Shown here piece after piece: positions 8,556-18,648 of a stretch of 64,000 bases of DNA. Position numbers and translations under genes: made by a program. Source of the stretch: Pythium myriotylum (Eukaryota > Oomycota > Peronosporomycetes > Pythiales > Pythiaceae); assembly GCA_023091665.1 (NCBI GenBank), contig JALJCQ010000013.1:1240001-1304000 (forward strand), read 5' to 3'. Within the stretch, counting starts at the first letter, position 1. Each line of letters opens with the position of its first letter. A model generated the notes under the pieces. It saw only the letters and a list, made by a program, of their open reading frames with translations, was not told where the DNA came from and searched no databases.

Positions 8556-11537
8556 ATGACTCTCGTTGGCCTCGGAAGCATTCGTCTTGGCCTCAATCTA
8601 GTGGCTCTTGGCTCCATTCTCTCAAGCGCGCAGCAACTGGTCAAGCATGACGACGGCTCTGGCGTCGTTCGTATTCTGTTCCAGCACGCCGAGTGGGCCA
8701 ACTCCAACCTACACTTCTCAGCCGATGGCGAGACTTGGAGCGGAACGCACGGAGTGCGAATGCGACGAAGCCTGCTTGGAGGCGAGTTCTCAGCTGCAAA
8801 TGGATGGTTTCAGCACGAAGTCCCCGCATCTCAACTGAAGTTTGTCTTTAACAATGGTGATAACTTGTGGCACCACAAAGGCGCGAACCGCGAGCTCTTC
8901 GAGGTCTCCAAGCCTGGGACATACGCAGTCCAAGCCAAAGAGGCCGCGCGGGCCCTGGCTTCCACTAGCAGCTACGTGTCGACGCCAGGCTACGTCGTCA
9001 AGAAAGTCCGAGAGAAGAACGACAATCGTGTCGTCCTCGAACTCGGTGTGGCTGCATCCAACACGGACACCACCTACGGAGACAACGTCAAGGAGCTGGT
9101 AGTGGAGGCGACTAAAAGTGGCGCCAATGTCCTTCGCGTCAAGATCTCGGACAAAAATGCCAAGCGCTGGGAAGTTCCATCGGAGTTGTACGCCAAGGGT
9201 GATCTCGGCCAGGCCAGCCAAGAAGCTCAACAACAGCAGTGGTGGTGGGGTAGCCGCTCAGACTTGGACTTCTCGTTTACTGAGAATCCATTCAGCTTCA
9301 AGGTGGCGCGCAAGTCAGACGGCTTTGTCCTCTTCGACACTTCGAAGCTGTCTCTTGTCTTCAAGGATCAATACTTGCAGGTGTCGACCGCAGTTACCAG
9401 TGGGACGAGCCTCTTCGGTCTCGGCGAGAGCACGCGCGACACGCTCAAGATCCAGCCAGGCGACAAGCACACACTATGGGCACGAGATCAGTTCTCAAAC
9501 GAGCGTGTCAACAATCTCTATGGCGCGCATCCCTTCTACCTTGGTCTCAACGAGAAGGGAGCAGCCCACGGCGTGCTCTTGCTTAACTCGAACGGCATGG
9601 ATATCACTCTGGAGACTGACAAACTCGTGTACCAGACGCTCGGAGGAGTGCTGGACTTCCACATCGTGTCGGGGCCGACACCTGCGGACGTTGTGACGCA
9701 GTACACCAACCTTATCGGCCGACCAAAGATGCAACCGTACTGGGCGTATGGCTTCCACCAATGTCGATGGGGCTACCAGTCAGTCTCGATGCTCCGCGAC
9801 GTCGTCGACAAATACGCAGCCGCAAAGATCCCGCTTGACATCATCTGGTCCGACATCGACCACATGAACAAGTTCTACGACTTCACGCTTGACCCAGTCA
9901 ACTTCTCCCTGCCAGACATGCAGAAGTTCATTGGCGACGTGCACGCGCGCGGCCAAAAGTTCGTGCCGATCATCGACCCGGGAATCGCCGACGACGCTAA
10001 GTACGATGCCTACACACGCGGGCTTGAGCTTGACGTGTTCATCAAGGACACGGCGGGTAAGCCATATCTGGGTCAAGTGTGGCCAGGGCCAACTGTCTTC
10101 CCCGACTTCTTCCACCCGAAGGCGGCTGCGTACTGGGAGGAACAAATCGGAAACTTCCACAAGAAAGTCGACTTTGACGGAATCTGGCTCGACATGAACG
10201 AGCTTGCAAACTTTTGTCCGGGCAACACGTGCTCTCGCAAGGCTAACGCGACGTGCCCGCTCACGGGCTCGATCAGCAACATCGTCACCTGCTGTCTCGA
10301 GTGCGTCGACAACATGAACAAGTGGGACCACCCGCCTTTTGCGATCAACAACGTCCAGGTGAAGGACCCGCTCTTCAAGAAGGGCATCTCCACGAGTGCG
10401 TTACAATACGGTAACATCCGTCAGTACGATTCCCACAACCTCTACGGCTTCACCGAGTCCATCGCCACCGCCACCGCCCAAGAGAAGCTCTTGGGCAAGC
10501 GTGCATTCACTCTCTCACGATCGACCTTCCCGGGCAGTGGTGCGTACGTGGCTCATTGGACGGGTGACAATGGCGCGACGTGGGATGACATTCGCTGGTC
10601 GGTGGTCACGATCCTCAACTTTGGTCTCTTCGGCATCCCAATGGTCGGTTCGGACATCTGCGGCTTCCTTGGGGCCACGACTGAAGAGCTCTGCGCTCGC
10701 TGGACTGCGCTTGGGTCCTTTTACCCGTTTGCTCGCAACCACAACAACTTTGGCGAGCCTCCGCAAGAGACGTACGTGTGGGAGTCGGTCGCTGCTGTCG
10801 GCCGCAAGTTCATCGGACTGCGCTACCGTCTGCTGCCGTACTTGTACACGCTCGGTTACGAGGCCCACGAGACCGGCGCGCCCATTGCGCGTCCGCTTTT
10901 CTGGGAGTTCCCCGCCGACAAGAACGCGCGCGCGTCGCCGGCGCTCGACCGCCAGTTCTTCGTCGGCAGTGCGCTGCTGGTGACACCCGTGCTCACACAG
11001 GGCGCGACGTCCGTGACGGGCTATGTACCAGCGGGCACATGGTACGATATCTTCTCGTACACGCGTCTAGACAGCAAGGGTCAGTCGGTGACCTGGGACG
11101 TCAAGCTCGATGACTTGCCCGTGCTCGTGCGCGGCGGCTCGGTGCTGCCGCTCCACCAGCCAGCGCTCACGACGACCGCCGCGCGCCAGCTCCCGTATGA
11201 TCTGCTGGTCGCGCTCTCTGCGGATGGCAAAGCGAGCGGAACGCTCTACGTGGACGACGGCGACGACTTGAACGGCGTCGACCACTCGACGCTTGTCGAG
11301 TTCTCGGTGCAGAGCTCGGTCTTCGGTGCGCTGCTGACCGGCGTCGCGACGCGGAACGCGTTCCCCGGCGCTGCGGCGTTCGGCAAGCTCACGGTGCTGG
11401 GCGTGCGCGCGCGGCCGTCGGTCGTCGTGGTCGGCGGCGTCTTGTCGGCGTTCGCGTACGACGGCGCGAGCCAGAAGCTCGAGCTCGCGCTCGCGGGCGC
11501 GCAGGTCGCCCACGGGCTCAGCGTCTACTGGCGCTGA
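8556..11537 (+). CDS. Secreted alpha-glucosidase, GH31 family, with N-terminal CBM25-like domain
   Basis: This is an intronless 993-residue paralogue with the same architecture as the gene at 1126. It has a signal peptide (MTLVGLGSIRLGLNLVALG), then a CBM25-like starch-binding module (about 28-125), then GH31 N-terminal, catalytic and C-terminal beta domains. The nucleophile is D546 in WLDMNE and the acid/base is D671 in HWTGDN. The ATG at 8556 is preferred because it opens the signal peptide and lies just after an Inr/FPR-like promoter; the frame itself extends ~195 nt further upstream. In the first domain a QQQQWWWG stretch replaces the GQ repeat of gene 1. The last ~100 residues are richer in alanine and GCG/CGC codons than the rest. 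It probably degrades extracellular starch or glycogen together with its two neighbours. Confidence 0.93.
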   Translation: MTLVGLGSIRLGLNLVALGSILSSAQQLVKHDDGSGVVRILFQHAEWANSNLHFSADGETWSGTHGVRMRRSLLGGEFSAANGWFQHEVPASQLKFVFNNGDNLWHHKGANRELFEVSKPGTYAVQAKEAARALASTSSYVSTPGYVVKKVREKNDNRVVLELGVAASNTDTTYGDNVKELVVEATKSGANVLRVKISDKNAKRWEVPSELYAKGDLGQASQEAQQQQWWWGSRSDLDFSFTENPFSFKVARKSDGFVLFDTSKLSLVFKDQYLQVSTAVTSGTSLFGLGESTRDTLKIQPGDKHTLWARDQFSNERVNNLYGAHPFYLGLNEKGAAHGVLLLNSNGMDITLETDKLVYQTLGGVLDFHIVSGPTPADVVTQYTNLIGRPKMQPYWAYGFHQCRWGYQSVSMLRDVVDKYAAAKIPLDIIWSDIDHMNKFYDFTLDPVNFSLPDMQKFIGDVHARGQKFVPIIDPGIADDAKYDAYTRGLELDVFIKDTAGKPYLGQVWPGPTVFPDFFHPKAAAYWEEQIGNFHKKVDFDGIWLDMNELANFCPGNTCSRKANATCPLTGSISNIVTCCLECVDNMNKWDHPPFAINNVQVKDPLFKKGISTSALQYGNIRQYDSHNLYGFTESIATATAQEKLLGKRAFTLSRSTFPGSGAYVAHWTGDNGATWDDIRWSVVTILNFGLFGIPMVGSDICGFLGATTEELCARWTALGSFYPFARNHNNFGEPPQETYVWESVAAVGRKFIGLRYRLLPYLYTLGYEAHETGAPIARPLFWEFPADKNARASPALDRQFFVGSALLVTPVLTQGATSVTGYVPAGTWYDIFSYTRLDSKGQSVTWDVKLDDLPVLVRGGSVLPLHQPALTTTAARQLPYDLLVALSADGKASGTLYVDDGDDLNGVDHSTLVEFSVQSSVFGALLTGVATRNAFPGAAAFGKLTVLGVRARPSVVVVGGVLSAFAYDGASQKLELALAGAQVAHGLSVYWR

Positions 11538-11654
11538 GACGAGGCGGAGCTCCATGTTGCCTTTTTGGCCTTCAAGCCGTTGAGAGGTTGCGCGAATGTA
11601 AATATCTCGTTTGAATGACTCTCTCATTAGTGACATCCTTTCACCGACCAACGG

Positions 11655-11658
11655 GCTC

Positions 11659-11662
<4 letters not shown>
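11655..11662 (+). promoter_or_regulatory. Initiator element of the E(z)-like gene
   Basis: GCTCATTT is an exact match to the oomycete GCTCATTY initiator core. It stands 38 nt before the ATG at 11701 and runs straight into a CT-dinucleotide tract, so the inferred 5' leader is almost purely CU. Confidence 0.5.

Positions 11663-11699
<37 letters not shown>
11662..11699 (+). repeat. (TC)n microsatellite in the E(z) 5' leader
   Basis: An uninterrupted 38-nt alternating T/C tract ends one base before the ATG. It would form nearly the whole 5' UTR if transcription begins at the adjacent initiator. Tract length is likely polymorphic. Confidence 0.95.
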
Positions 11700-11700
<1 letters not shown>

Positions 11701-11703
<3 letters not shown>

Positions 11704-14700
11704 GCCGAGGTCATCGTCATCGACAGCAGCAGCGACGACGGCGACGCGCCGCCACCCGCGTGGCGCCCGCTCGCGGCCCCGGGCGCCTACGCGGACGCCG
11801 TGCGCGACGCGCTCGCCATGGTCGCGGCGCTCGAGACCGCCGCGGGCCCGCCACGCGCCGCCGCCAAGAAGGCCGCGCCCCGGAAGAAGCCGGCGCCGGC
11901 CAAGCGCCCGCGCAGCGCCAGCGAGCGAGAGACGGCGACCGCGACCGACTCGGCGGCCTCGGCGTTGACGTCGCCCGCCGCGTCGCCGCAGCCGCCACCG
12001 CAGCCGCGCGCGTACGTGAAACGCGCCAGTCGCAAGAGCGAGATCATCGGCCGTGGGGGCAACCAGCCAGTGAAGAGATCCGTTGAGCCGACACGCTCGC
12101 GGATGAGGCTCGAGCCACGGCCATTGCCGCCGAACGCTGTGGTCGTGACGCTGTCGAGCTCGGATGCCAAGTCGTCCGGAGAGTCGATGAGCGAAGACTC
12201 GGACGATGGAGTCAGACCCAGTCAACCCAAGGCTGTGTTGAAAGTCCAGCTGAAGACGTCCGTACTGTCCTCTCCTGGGAGCCCCAAGCGGAAGCGGGCG
12301 AAACGACCCATGGAACACGACAGAGAAGCGCTCGCATCAAGACATGGGCCGCCCGTCCGGAATCACCAGCAAAGACCTTCACCCATTTCAGCACGAGTTG
12401 GTGTCGGCGCTACTACAAAAATTGATGGCAATAGACCGAAGAAAAAGGATGACAAAGATCAGCATATGCGACGGAGTCGATCAGATTCAGATAGGTGCGA
12501 GTCAAGCGCAAGCGACAAGTCAATTCGCTCTGATCGAAGGTCAACGTTACGTGCAGAGTCAAGTAGTGAAGAAGAGTGGACAGCACCTCCTATTCGTGCT
12601 GGTCGAATATTGGCATCAGGAATTCAGCAAATATCTGCGTCGGTTACGAGTCCGCTTTTGCGAAAACTAGGATCTCCTGATACGATGCAATCGCCACAGC
12701 GATCGATTCCGAGACGCGAGCTGGCAAAGGTCAGTCGGGGCACAAACCCATTCTCTCCGTCAGATGTACCCGGTAGCAGTCCGAAGACGCGGCGTCGGCG
12801 AAATCTCGAACCTCACTTCAACACAGATATGGTTGCATTTGGAGAAGTGCAGGCTCAAGAGCTCGAGTTGGCGAGGATTAGGTCACAGAGAATCCAGTTG
12901 GCCTCTTTACAGACCTCTAAGACCACAAGCACTAAAACCGACGAGAAAGCACCGGTGACCATGGACTTGTGTAGCTCAAGTGACGATGAATCGAGGTCTG
13001 AAACGGCTGCGTCGCCCGAACCGATTGTTTTACACAAGTTTTCTGCGAAAGAAGTCCTTGCAACTACAAGTCCAGTCTCCGTGCGCTTGCTGGCTTCGAG
13101 TCGGAAGGTTGCCCGTTCGGAATCAGCCCAAGACCTCAAAACAGTCTCGGATCAAGTGTTCAACAAGGTTTCACGTCAACTCGCGTGGCTTAGCGATATT
13201 CCTACCAACTTGCTCGAAGGTGGCACCAATCGTCCATACGCGGCACTGCACGTAGTTCCGCTGACAGTGTTCGGTTGGTGTGCGATTTACTGCTGATACA
13301 AAACGACCACGTACTGATATGCCGATGTTCCGTGTACAGACAAGGATGGGGACCTCGAGAAAAAATGCATGTTCCTGTCGTCATTTGGTCGCACTCAGCA
13401 CGTGGCTTCTACATCGTATTTAGTAGACATTGAGGACTCTCAGCCGCCCAGAGACCAGACCACTAGTGAATGCCATGTACGTCGTGTTCTCGCCGATTGT
13501 ATCCCGCGCATTCGAGAATGTTATACAAGGCGCTCCGACTCCATCATTTCGGCATCGCGGTCAGAAGTACGCTCCATCCTCGAAGCTGTTAACAGCCATC
13601 GAAAGCTGGTAATTTCAGCTGCATGTAGGTGCCATCGTCTAAATTTCAGCGCTTGTTGCGATACTATCTCATATTTCTGACTATCGTAGTAAAACGGGGC
13701 TTATCGATCGAACGAAATCGAGATGTGGCATGCACGAAGCCTGTGCAACTGAACCCAGCACCATATGGAACTTTTGTTGATAGCAGGACTCGGATGTTCT
13801 GTGGAGAAGATGCTATAGGAGAAGAAATCGGTGGTCTTACGAAGACATTGTTGATGCCAGCTGTGAAGCCGCTCAGTCGCTCCGTGACGTGCATAACAGT
13901 GTCGCGGAATATCCGGGTCGACGATGATCCTCTCCTTCGTTTCCTACCAACTCGAGAACACATTCTACCTGATCAGGAGCAGCCAAGAAATGTGCCCGAG
14001 CCCATTGTCAGCGAATTTGGATTAGCAGCAAGCGCAATTGATGATGAAGTGACGGAGTATGCACTGCGAGCGGTCGTTTCGAGATGCGGTCTTGACGAGC
14101 AAGTGTTCGAAGCACTTAAAACCATTGGGGGGATATCCCAGCCGTATTCCGATTATGCGACTCTGAAGCAGGTATATGACGCAGTCCAAGTCACTCGCCT
14201 ACGGGTAATAGACGCGATGCGTGTCGTAAGTGAGCTACGGTGCCCATCACTATCCGACCAGCACGGGGCTCGACTGCTTGAATCCTCTGTTGTGATCAAA
14301 CCCTCGGCTCAGAGAACGTTAGAAGAACGCCTTAGCCAACCACCAACATACTTCGACTCTCACATTGTTCGTTGGCATCTTGATCAGAAAGCACGTCCAG
14401 GCGTATCGAATCGTGGCGCGCTTAATGTACGCAAAAGCGGAGACTACTCGTTGATGATGGAGTCATACCGGGATTTCTTTTGCCGACTGTGCTATTGCTA
14501 TGACTGCCAAGAGCATGGTATCCAGCAGCCGCAACCAAGCCGACGAATTGATCCACTATATCCACGGCTACGAGTGCAATTTGTACTTGGAGAAAATCAA
14601 ACTCACACCCATGTAGAAGACAAGCAGACCGTGACCAAATGTATTGAGTTCGATGACTTCGAAAATGAGCCAAGTGAAAGCGAGCAGAGCGATACAAGTG

Positions 14701-16149
14701 TCTCCAGCTCAAGCGACGGGGACCGGAAAGATTCTCGCGCTGATAGTGTGCAGCGACGATCGTCTCGCTCTCTCACTGTAGCTGCAACCACTGCAACTGC
14801 AAGTTGGGAATCGCAAGAACAAAAGCGAAAACGTGAACGGAAGCGGATTGAGAAACGCGTTCTGGACAATACGGAGTATCTGGATGTCACTCACGTTGAC
14901 TTTTTGGCACCGATGTTGCAGCAGATGTTGTCTGCTGACGAAATGTGCGGATCTTCGTGTTCGAAAAAGCCTCAACACCGTAAGTCTGGTGCAATTGAAG
15001 ATGACACAATGGAAATGCTCGTCAAAAAGCTTGGAACATTGGTGGGAAACAATTCCTGCGTGATTGCACGCGTGGTGAAAGTCTTGTCTTGTGTCGAAGT
15101 GTACGAGATTCTTGAGCGACAAAAGTCGGAGAGAGATGACGATGACAACAATAATGCCCGAATACGGAGGAGCAAGAAAGACAGCAGAGGACGAAGTTTT
15201 GGATCGTCGAGCAATCGCGAACTACTTGATCGCACACGCAGCCAGCGCCGTCTCGATCACAGCAGCAATCACTCTTACGAACCGTGCACTCACGACGGGT
15301 CGTGCTTGTCATTGGCCTGTTCCTGTATCAGGCGTGATCACAACTGTGAGAAGGCATGCTCGTGCCCTCGAGATTGTCCAAACAGGTTGGTTTGTCGTGT
15401 ATCAACACTGGATTTCTCGCTATTCAACACTCCCTTTGACCAGGTCACCGGGCTGCAAATGCAGTCAAGGCGCTTGCCGAACAACTGCATGCCCGTGCTA
15501 CGCTGCAGGGCGAGAATGTGATCCAGACTTGTGCGTTACGTGTGGCGCACCTGAAGTTGCGCTGCTGCCATTCGTCCGCAACAACGACGGAATTGGTGCT
15601 TTTACGCGAGGGGGTCGGGACTGGTACGCCTTTTCCCAGGTCGAGCGAACTGCCCCTCTCTGTGACGGCGTCGCTTCTGTGACATGTGCTAACACTTGCC
15701 TTCAACGTGGTGCGCGCCAAAAAATTCGCATTGGCAAATCGCGCATCCACGGGTGGGGTGCGTTCGCAATGACGCCGATCCAGAGAGGAGCGTTCGTCAC
15801 CGAGTACCCAGGCGAGCTCATCTCCCAAGATGAAGCGGAGCGAAGGGGACTGGTGTATGACCGGGTGGCAACCAGTTACCTGTTTGACCTAAATGAGGAC
15901 GCTGTCGTGGATGCGATCCGAATGGGCAACAAAAGCCGGTTTATTAACCATGGCTCGTCTCAGGCAAACTGCCACGCCAAGGTGGTTCGGGTTGGTGCGG
16001 AGCACCGGATCACCATTTGGGCGAAACGCGATATTGTGCCAGGCGAAGAACTATTCTTCGACTATGGGTACAAGACAGACAGCGCCCCGGATTGGAGTCG
16101 CTTTCGACAGGATAACAGAACCGGCCAACAGAAGAGTGACGCAAAGTAG
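11701..16149 (+). CDS. Enhancer-of-zeste-like histone H3 lysine methyltransferase (PRC2 catalytic subunit)
   Basis: Four exons give 1,419 residues: 11701-13273, 13340-13624, 13690-15385, 15444-16149. Introns are 66, 65 and 58 nt, and all joins keep frame. It should methylate histone H3 (H3K27 in known E(z)/EZH proteins). The N-terminal ~500 residues are basic, serine-rich and low-complexity. A divergent SANT/MCSS-like middle follows. Near the end a cysteine-rich CXC domain (ending CPNRSPGCKC, then ECDPDLCVTCGA) leads into a SET domain (~1278-1398) with GWGAF, GEELFFDYGYK and RFINHG. Two oddities stand out. The usual NHS motif reads NHG (N1353-H1354-G1355). There are ~35 extra residues between CXC and SET; an alternative 66- or 84-nt in-frame intron ending at 15639 could remove part of them. 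The 3' part is duplicated in inverted orientation at 18649-19236. Family assignment is firm; specificity is inferred. Confidence 0.85.
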
Positions 16150-16510
16150 GTCTTGGAGTAATAAATGCAGATGGTTGTGATTTGAGAGCCAGGGACATGA
16201 AGTATATGCACTATGCAGCCATCGCATGTTTCAAGCAGAACACTGATCATGCCAGCAGAGCGCGATCTGGAGCTAAAGGTTGAGTGAATATCATGCACCA
16301 CATTCTGAAGTCGGCATTGCTTCATCAGCTGATAGATGTCCATCAAAGGCGACGCGGCGGCATGTACTTCACTGTTATTTGCATCGTTTGAATCAATCAA
16401 ACACTGATGAACAACGATCCGCCAGGCTCCGATCTGCTCGCACGGAACTACAATCTTCCATCTAGGTGAATCAACCAACCCTCTAAGTGACGATAGATAC
16501 CTCCTGACCC

Positions 16511-16552
16511 ATGTACATCCGCTTTCTGCGTGCAGAAAGCGGATATACATGT
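16511..16552. repeat. 42-bp palindrome within left arm
   Basis: The layout is a 6-nt outer stem (CATGTA/TACATG), a 2-nt mismatch, then a 12-nt inner stem (TCCGCTTTCTGC/GCAGAAAGCGGA) around a 2-nt loop. It lies ~360 bp downstream of the E(z) stop codon and could fold in DNA (cruciform) or RNA (terminator-like hairpin). The identical structure is in the right arm at 18246-18287. Confidence 0.9.
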
Positions 16553-17283
16553 ATCAACTCTTGGCTTTGAATGCAATCCCAAGAAAATGTGCTTGCGTAC
16601 GAAACACCAACACTTCTTTGTTAGCTACTGGTATGGCCGTCCAGGATAAATATGCAATAACTGCATTCGCAGGCTTGTCATTGATCTTCATCCGGCCAGT
16701 ACAAAGAACATCTATGCAGCATCTGTCCTAGTGGTAGAGCAGGCCTGATCACTTCACCTCTTCATCTGTAGCAAACCCCGCGCTTCGTTTAGTCTCAGAT
16801 AATACCCCTTACTACGAGCAACAAAGTTCGTCGATAGCCCACCAGCTCAACGACACAAGTGTTGCAAACAGTCTTGAGCGCCCAATTTTGTGCCCGATTC
16901 TGATTGAAGCTGGCACTAGGTCACGACGACTAAGATAATATGGAAGTGTTAAGACGAGAGGTGAGAGACTTCCAAGCCTTTGTGGTGGATGAGTTATGTT
17001 AGCGAATCGTTGGATGGAGCGAAACTCAACAAAATGCGATGATTGAACATGCTATTTTGTAACTTCTTTTCACTCCAATGCGATGTTTGACAAGCTTCTT
17101 GACACAGACCATGTCACTTTTGCGTAAGATCTAGCTGTGAAATCCAAGCAACAAGCCATGCTTGATCCACTGATGTGCCAAGTGTAATGCTACAGTCATG
17201 GTTACACCGATATCGAAAGTTCAAATGTCTCAAGCAGTCGATGTTTGCAGCCAGCTGATAACGAAGATCGTTGCGTTCATGAG

Positions 17284-17333
17284 GATACACCGGCTGTCAC
17301 ACTACCAAGAGGTGGTTTAGCAGCCGGTGTATC
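17284..17333. repeat. Nested hairpin near the inner end of the left arm
   Basis: GATACACCGGCTG (17284-17296) is perfectly complementary to CAGCCGGTGTATC (17321-17333), with a 24-nt loop. Its mirror copy is at 17465-17514, so four copies of this 13-mer bracket the palindrome centre. Confidence 0.9.
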
Positions 17334-17343
17334 ATACCTGTTG

Positions 17344-17454
17344 GGAACAAAAGGTACTTTAGCTGGAAGATACAGATACACACGTTGGCAACAAAAGGTA
17401 CTTGAGCTGGAAGATACACTGGCTGCCACCCGTTGGCAACGGAAGGTAGTTGAG
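17344..17454. repeat. Spacer of the inverted repeat with imperfect ~48-bp tandem units
   Basis: The non-palindromic centre consists of about two and a half degenerate copies of a unit beginning GTTGGCAACAAAAGGTACTT; GTTGG starts recur at 17340, 17384 and 17432. The first period is 44 bp and the second 48 bp. I recognise no coding or mobile-element feature in it. Confidence 0.8.
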
Positions 17455-18245
17455 CAACAGGTATGATACACCGGCTGCTAAACCACCTCTTGGTAGTGTG
17501 ACAGCCGGTGTATCCTCATGAACGCAACGATCTTCGTTATCAGCTGGCTGCAAACATCGACTGCTTGAGACATTTGAACTTTCGATATCGGTGTAGCCAT
17601 GACTGTAGCATTACACTTGGCACATCAGTGGATCAAGCATGGCTTGTTGCTTGGATTTCACAGCTAGATCTTACGCAAAAGTGACATGGTCTGTGTCAAG
17701 AAGCTTGTCAAACATCGCATTGGAGTGAAAAGAAGTTACAAAATAGCATGTTCAATCATCGCATTTTGTTGAGTTTCGCTCCATCCAACGATTCGCTAAC
17801 ATAACTCATCCACCACAAAGGCTTGGAAGTCTCTCACCTCTCGTCTTAACACTTCCATATTATCTTAGTCGTCGTGACCTAGTGCCAGCTTCAATCAGAA
17901 TCGGGCACAAAATTGGGCGCTCAAGACTGTTTGCAACACTTGTGTCGTTGAGCTGGTGGGCTATCGACGAACTTTGTTGCTCGTAGTAAGGGGTATTATC
18001 TGAGACTAAACGAAGCGCGGGGTTTGCTACAGATGAAGAGGTGAAGTGATCAGGCCTGCTCTACCACTAGGACAGATGCTGCATAGATGTTCTTTGTACT
18101 GGCCGGATGAAGATCAATGACAAGCCTGCGAATGCAGTTATTGCATATTTATCCTGGACGGCCATACCAGTAGCTAACAAAGAAGTGTTGGTGTTTCGTA
18201 CGCAAGCACATTTTCTTGGGATTGCATTCAAAGCCAAGAGTTGAT

Positions 18246-18287
18246 ACATGTATATCCGCTTTCTGCACGCAGAAAGCGGATGTACAT
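18246..18287. repeat. 42-bp palindrome within right arm
   Basis: This is the mirror copy of the palindrome at 16511-16552, with the same 12-bp inner and 6-bp outer stems. Confidence 0.9.
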
Positions 18288-18648
18288 GGGTCAGGAGGTA
18301 TCTATCGTCACTTAGAGGGTTGGTTGATTCACCTAGATGGAAGATTGTAGTTCCGTGCGAGCAGATCGGAGCCTGGCGGATCGTTGTTCATCAGTGTTTG
18401 ATTGATTCAAACGATGCAAATAACAGTGAAGTACATGCCGCCGCGTCGCCTTTGATGGACATCTATCAGCTGATGAAGCAATGCCGACTTCAGAATGTGG
18501 TGCATGATATTCACTCAACCTTTAGCTCCAGATCGCGCTCTGCTGGCATGATCAGTGTTCTGCTTGAAACATGCGATGGCTGCATAGTGCATATACTTCA
18601 TGTCCCTGGCTCTCAAATCACAACCATCTGCATTTATTACTCCAAGAC

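Larger units (their letters stand above)
15562..17343 (+). repeat. Left arm of 1,782-bp inverted repeat
   Basis: This arm is mirrored by 17455-19236 about a centre near 17399 (position x pairs with 34798-x). It covers the last 588 nt of the E(z) gene (SET domain and stop) plus ~1.2 kb of 3' flank. By eye the arms differ at only two sites: C15729/T-equivalent at 19069 (synonymous CGC/CGT) and T17202/C-equivalent at 17596. Both arms stop matching exactly at 15561/19237. Confidence 0.97.

Noticed and set aside
13252..13339. Intron 1 of the E(z) gene starting at GTAGTT (13252)
   Set aside because: The donor looks good, but the join is out of frame with exon 2; GTTGGT at 13274 keeps frame and gives a 66-nt intron.
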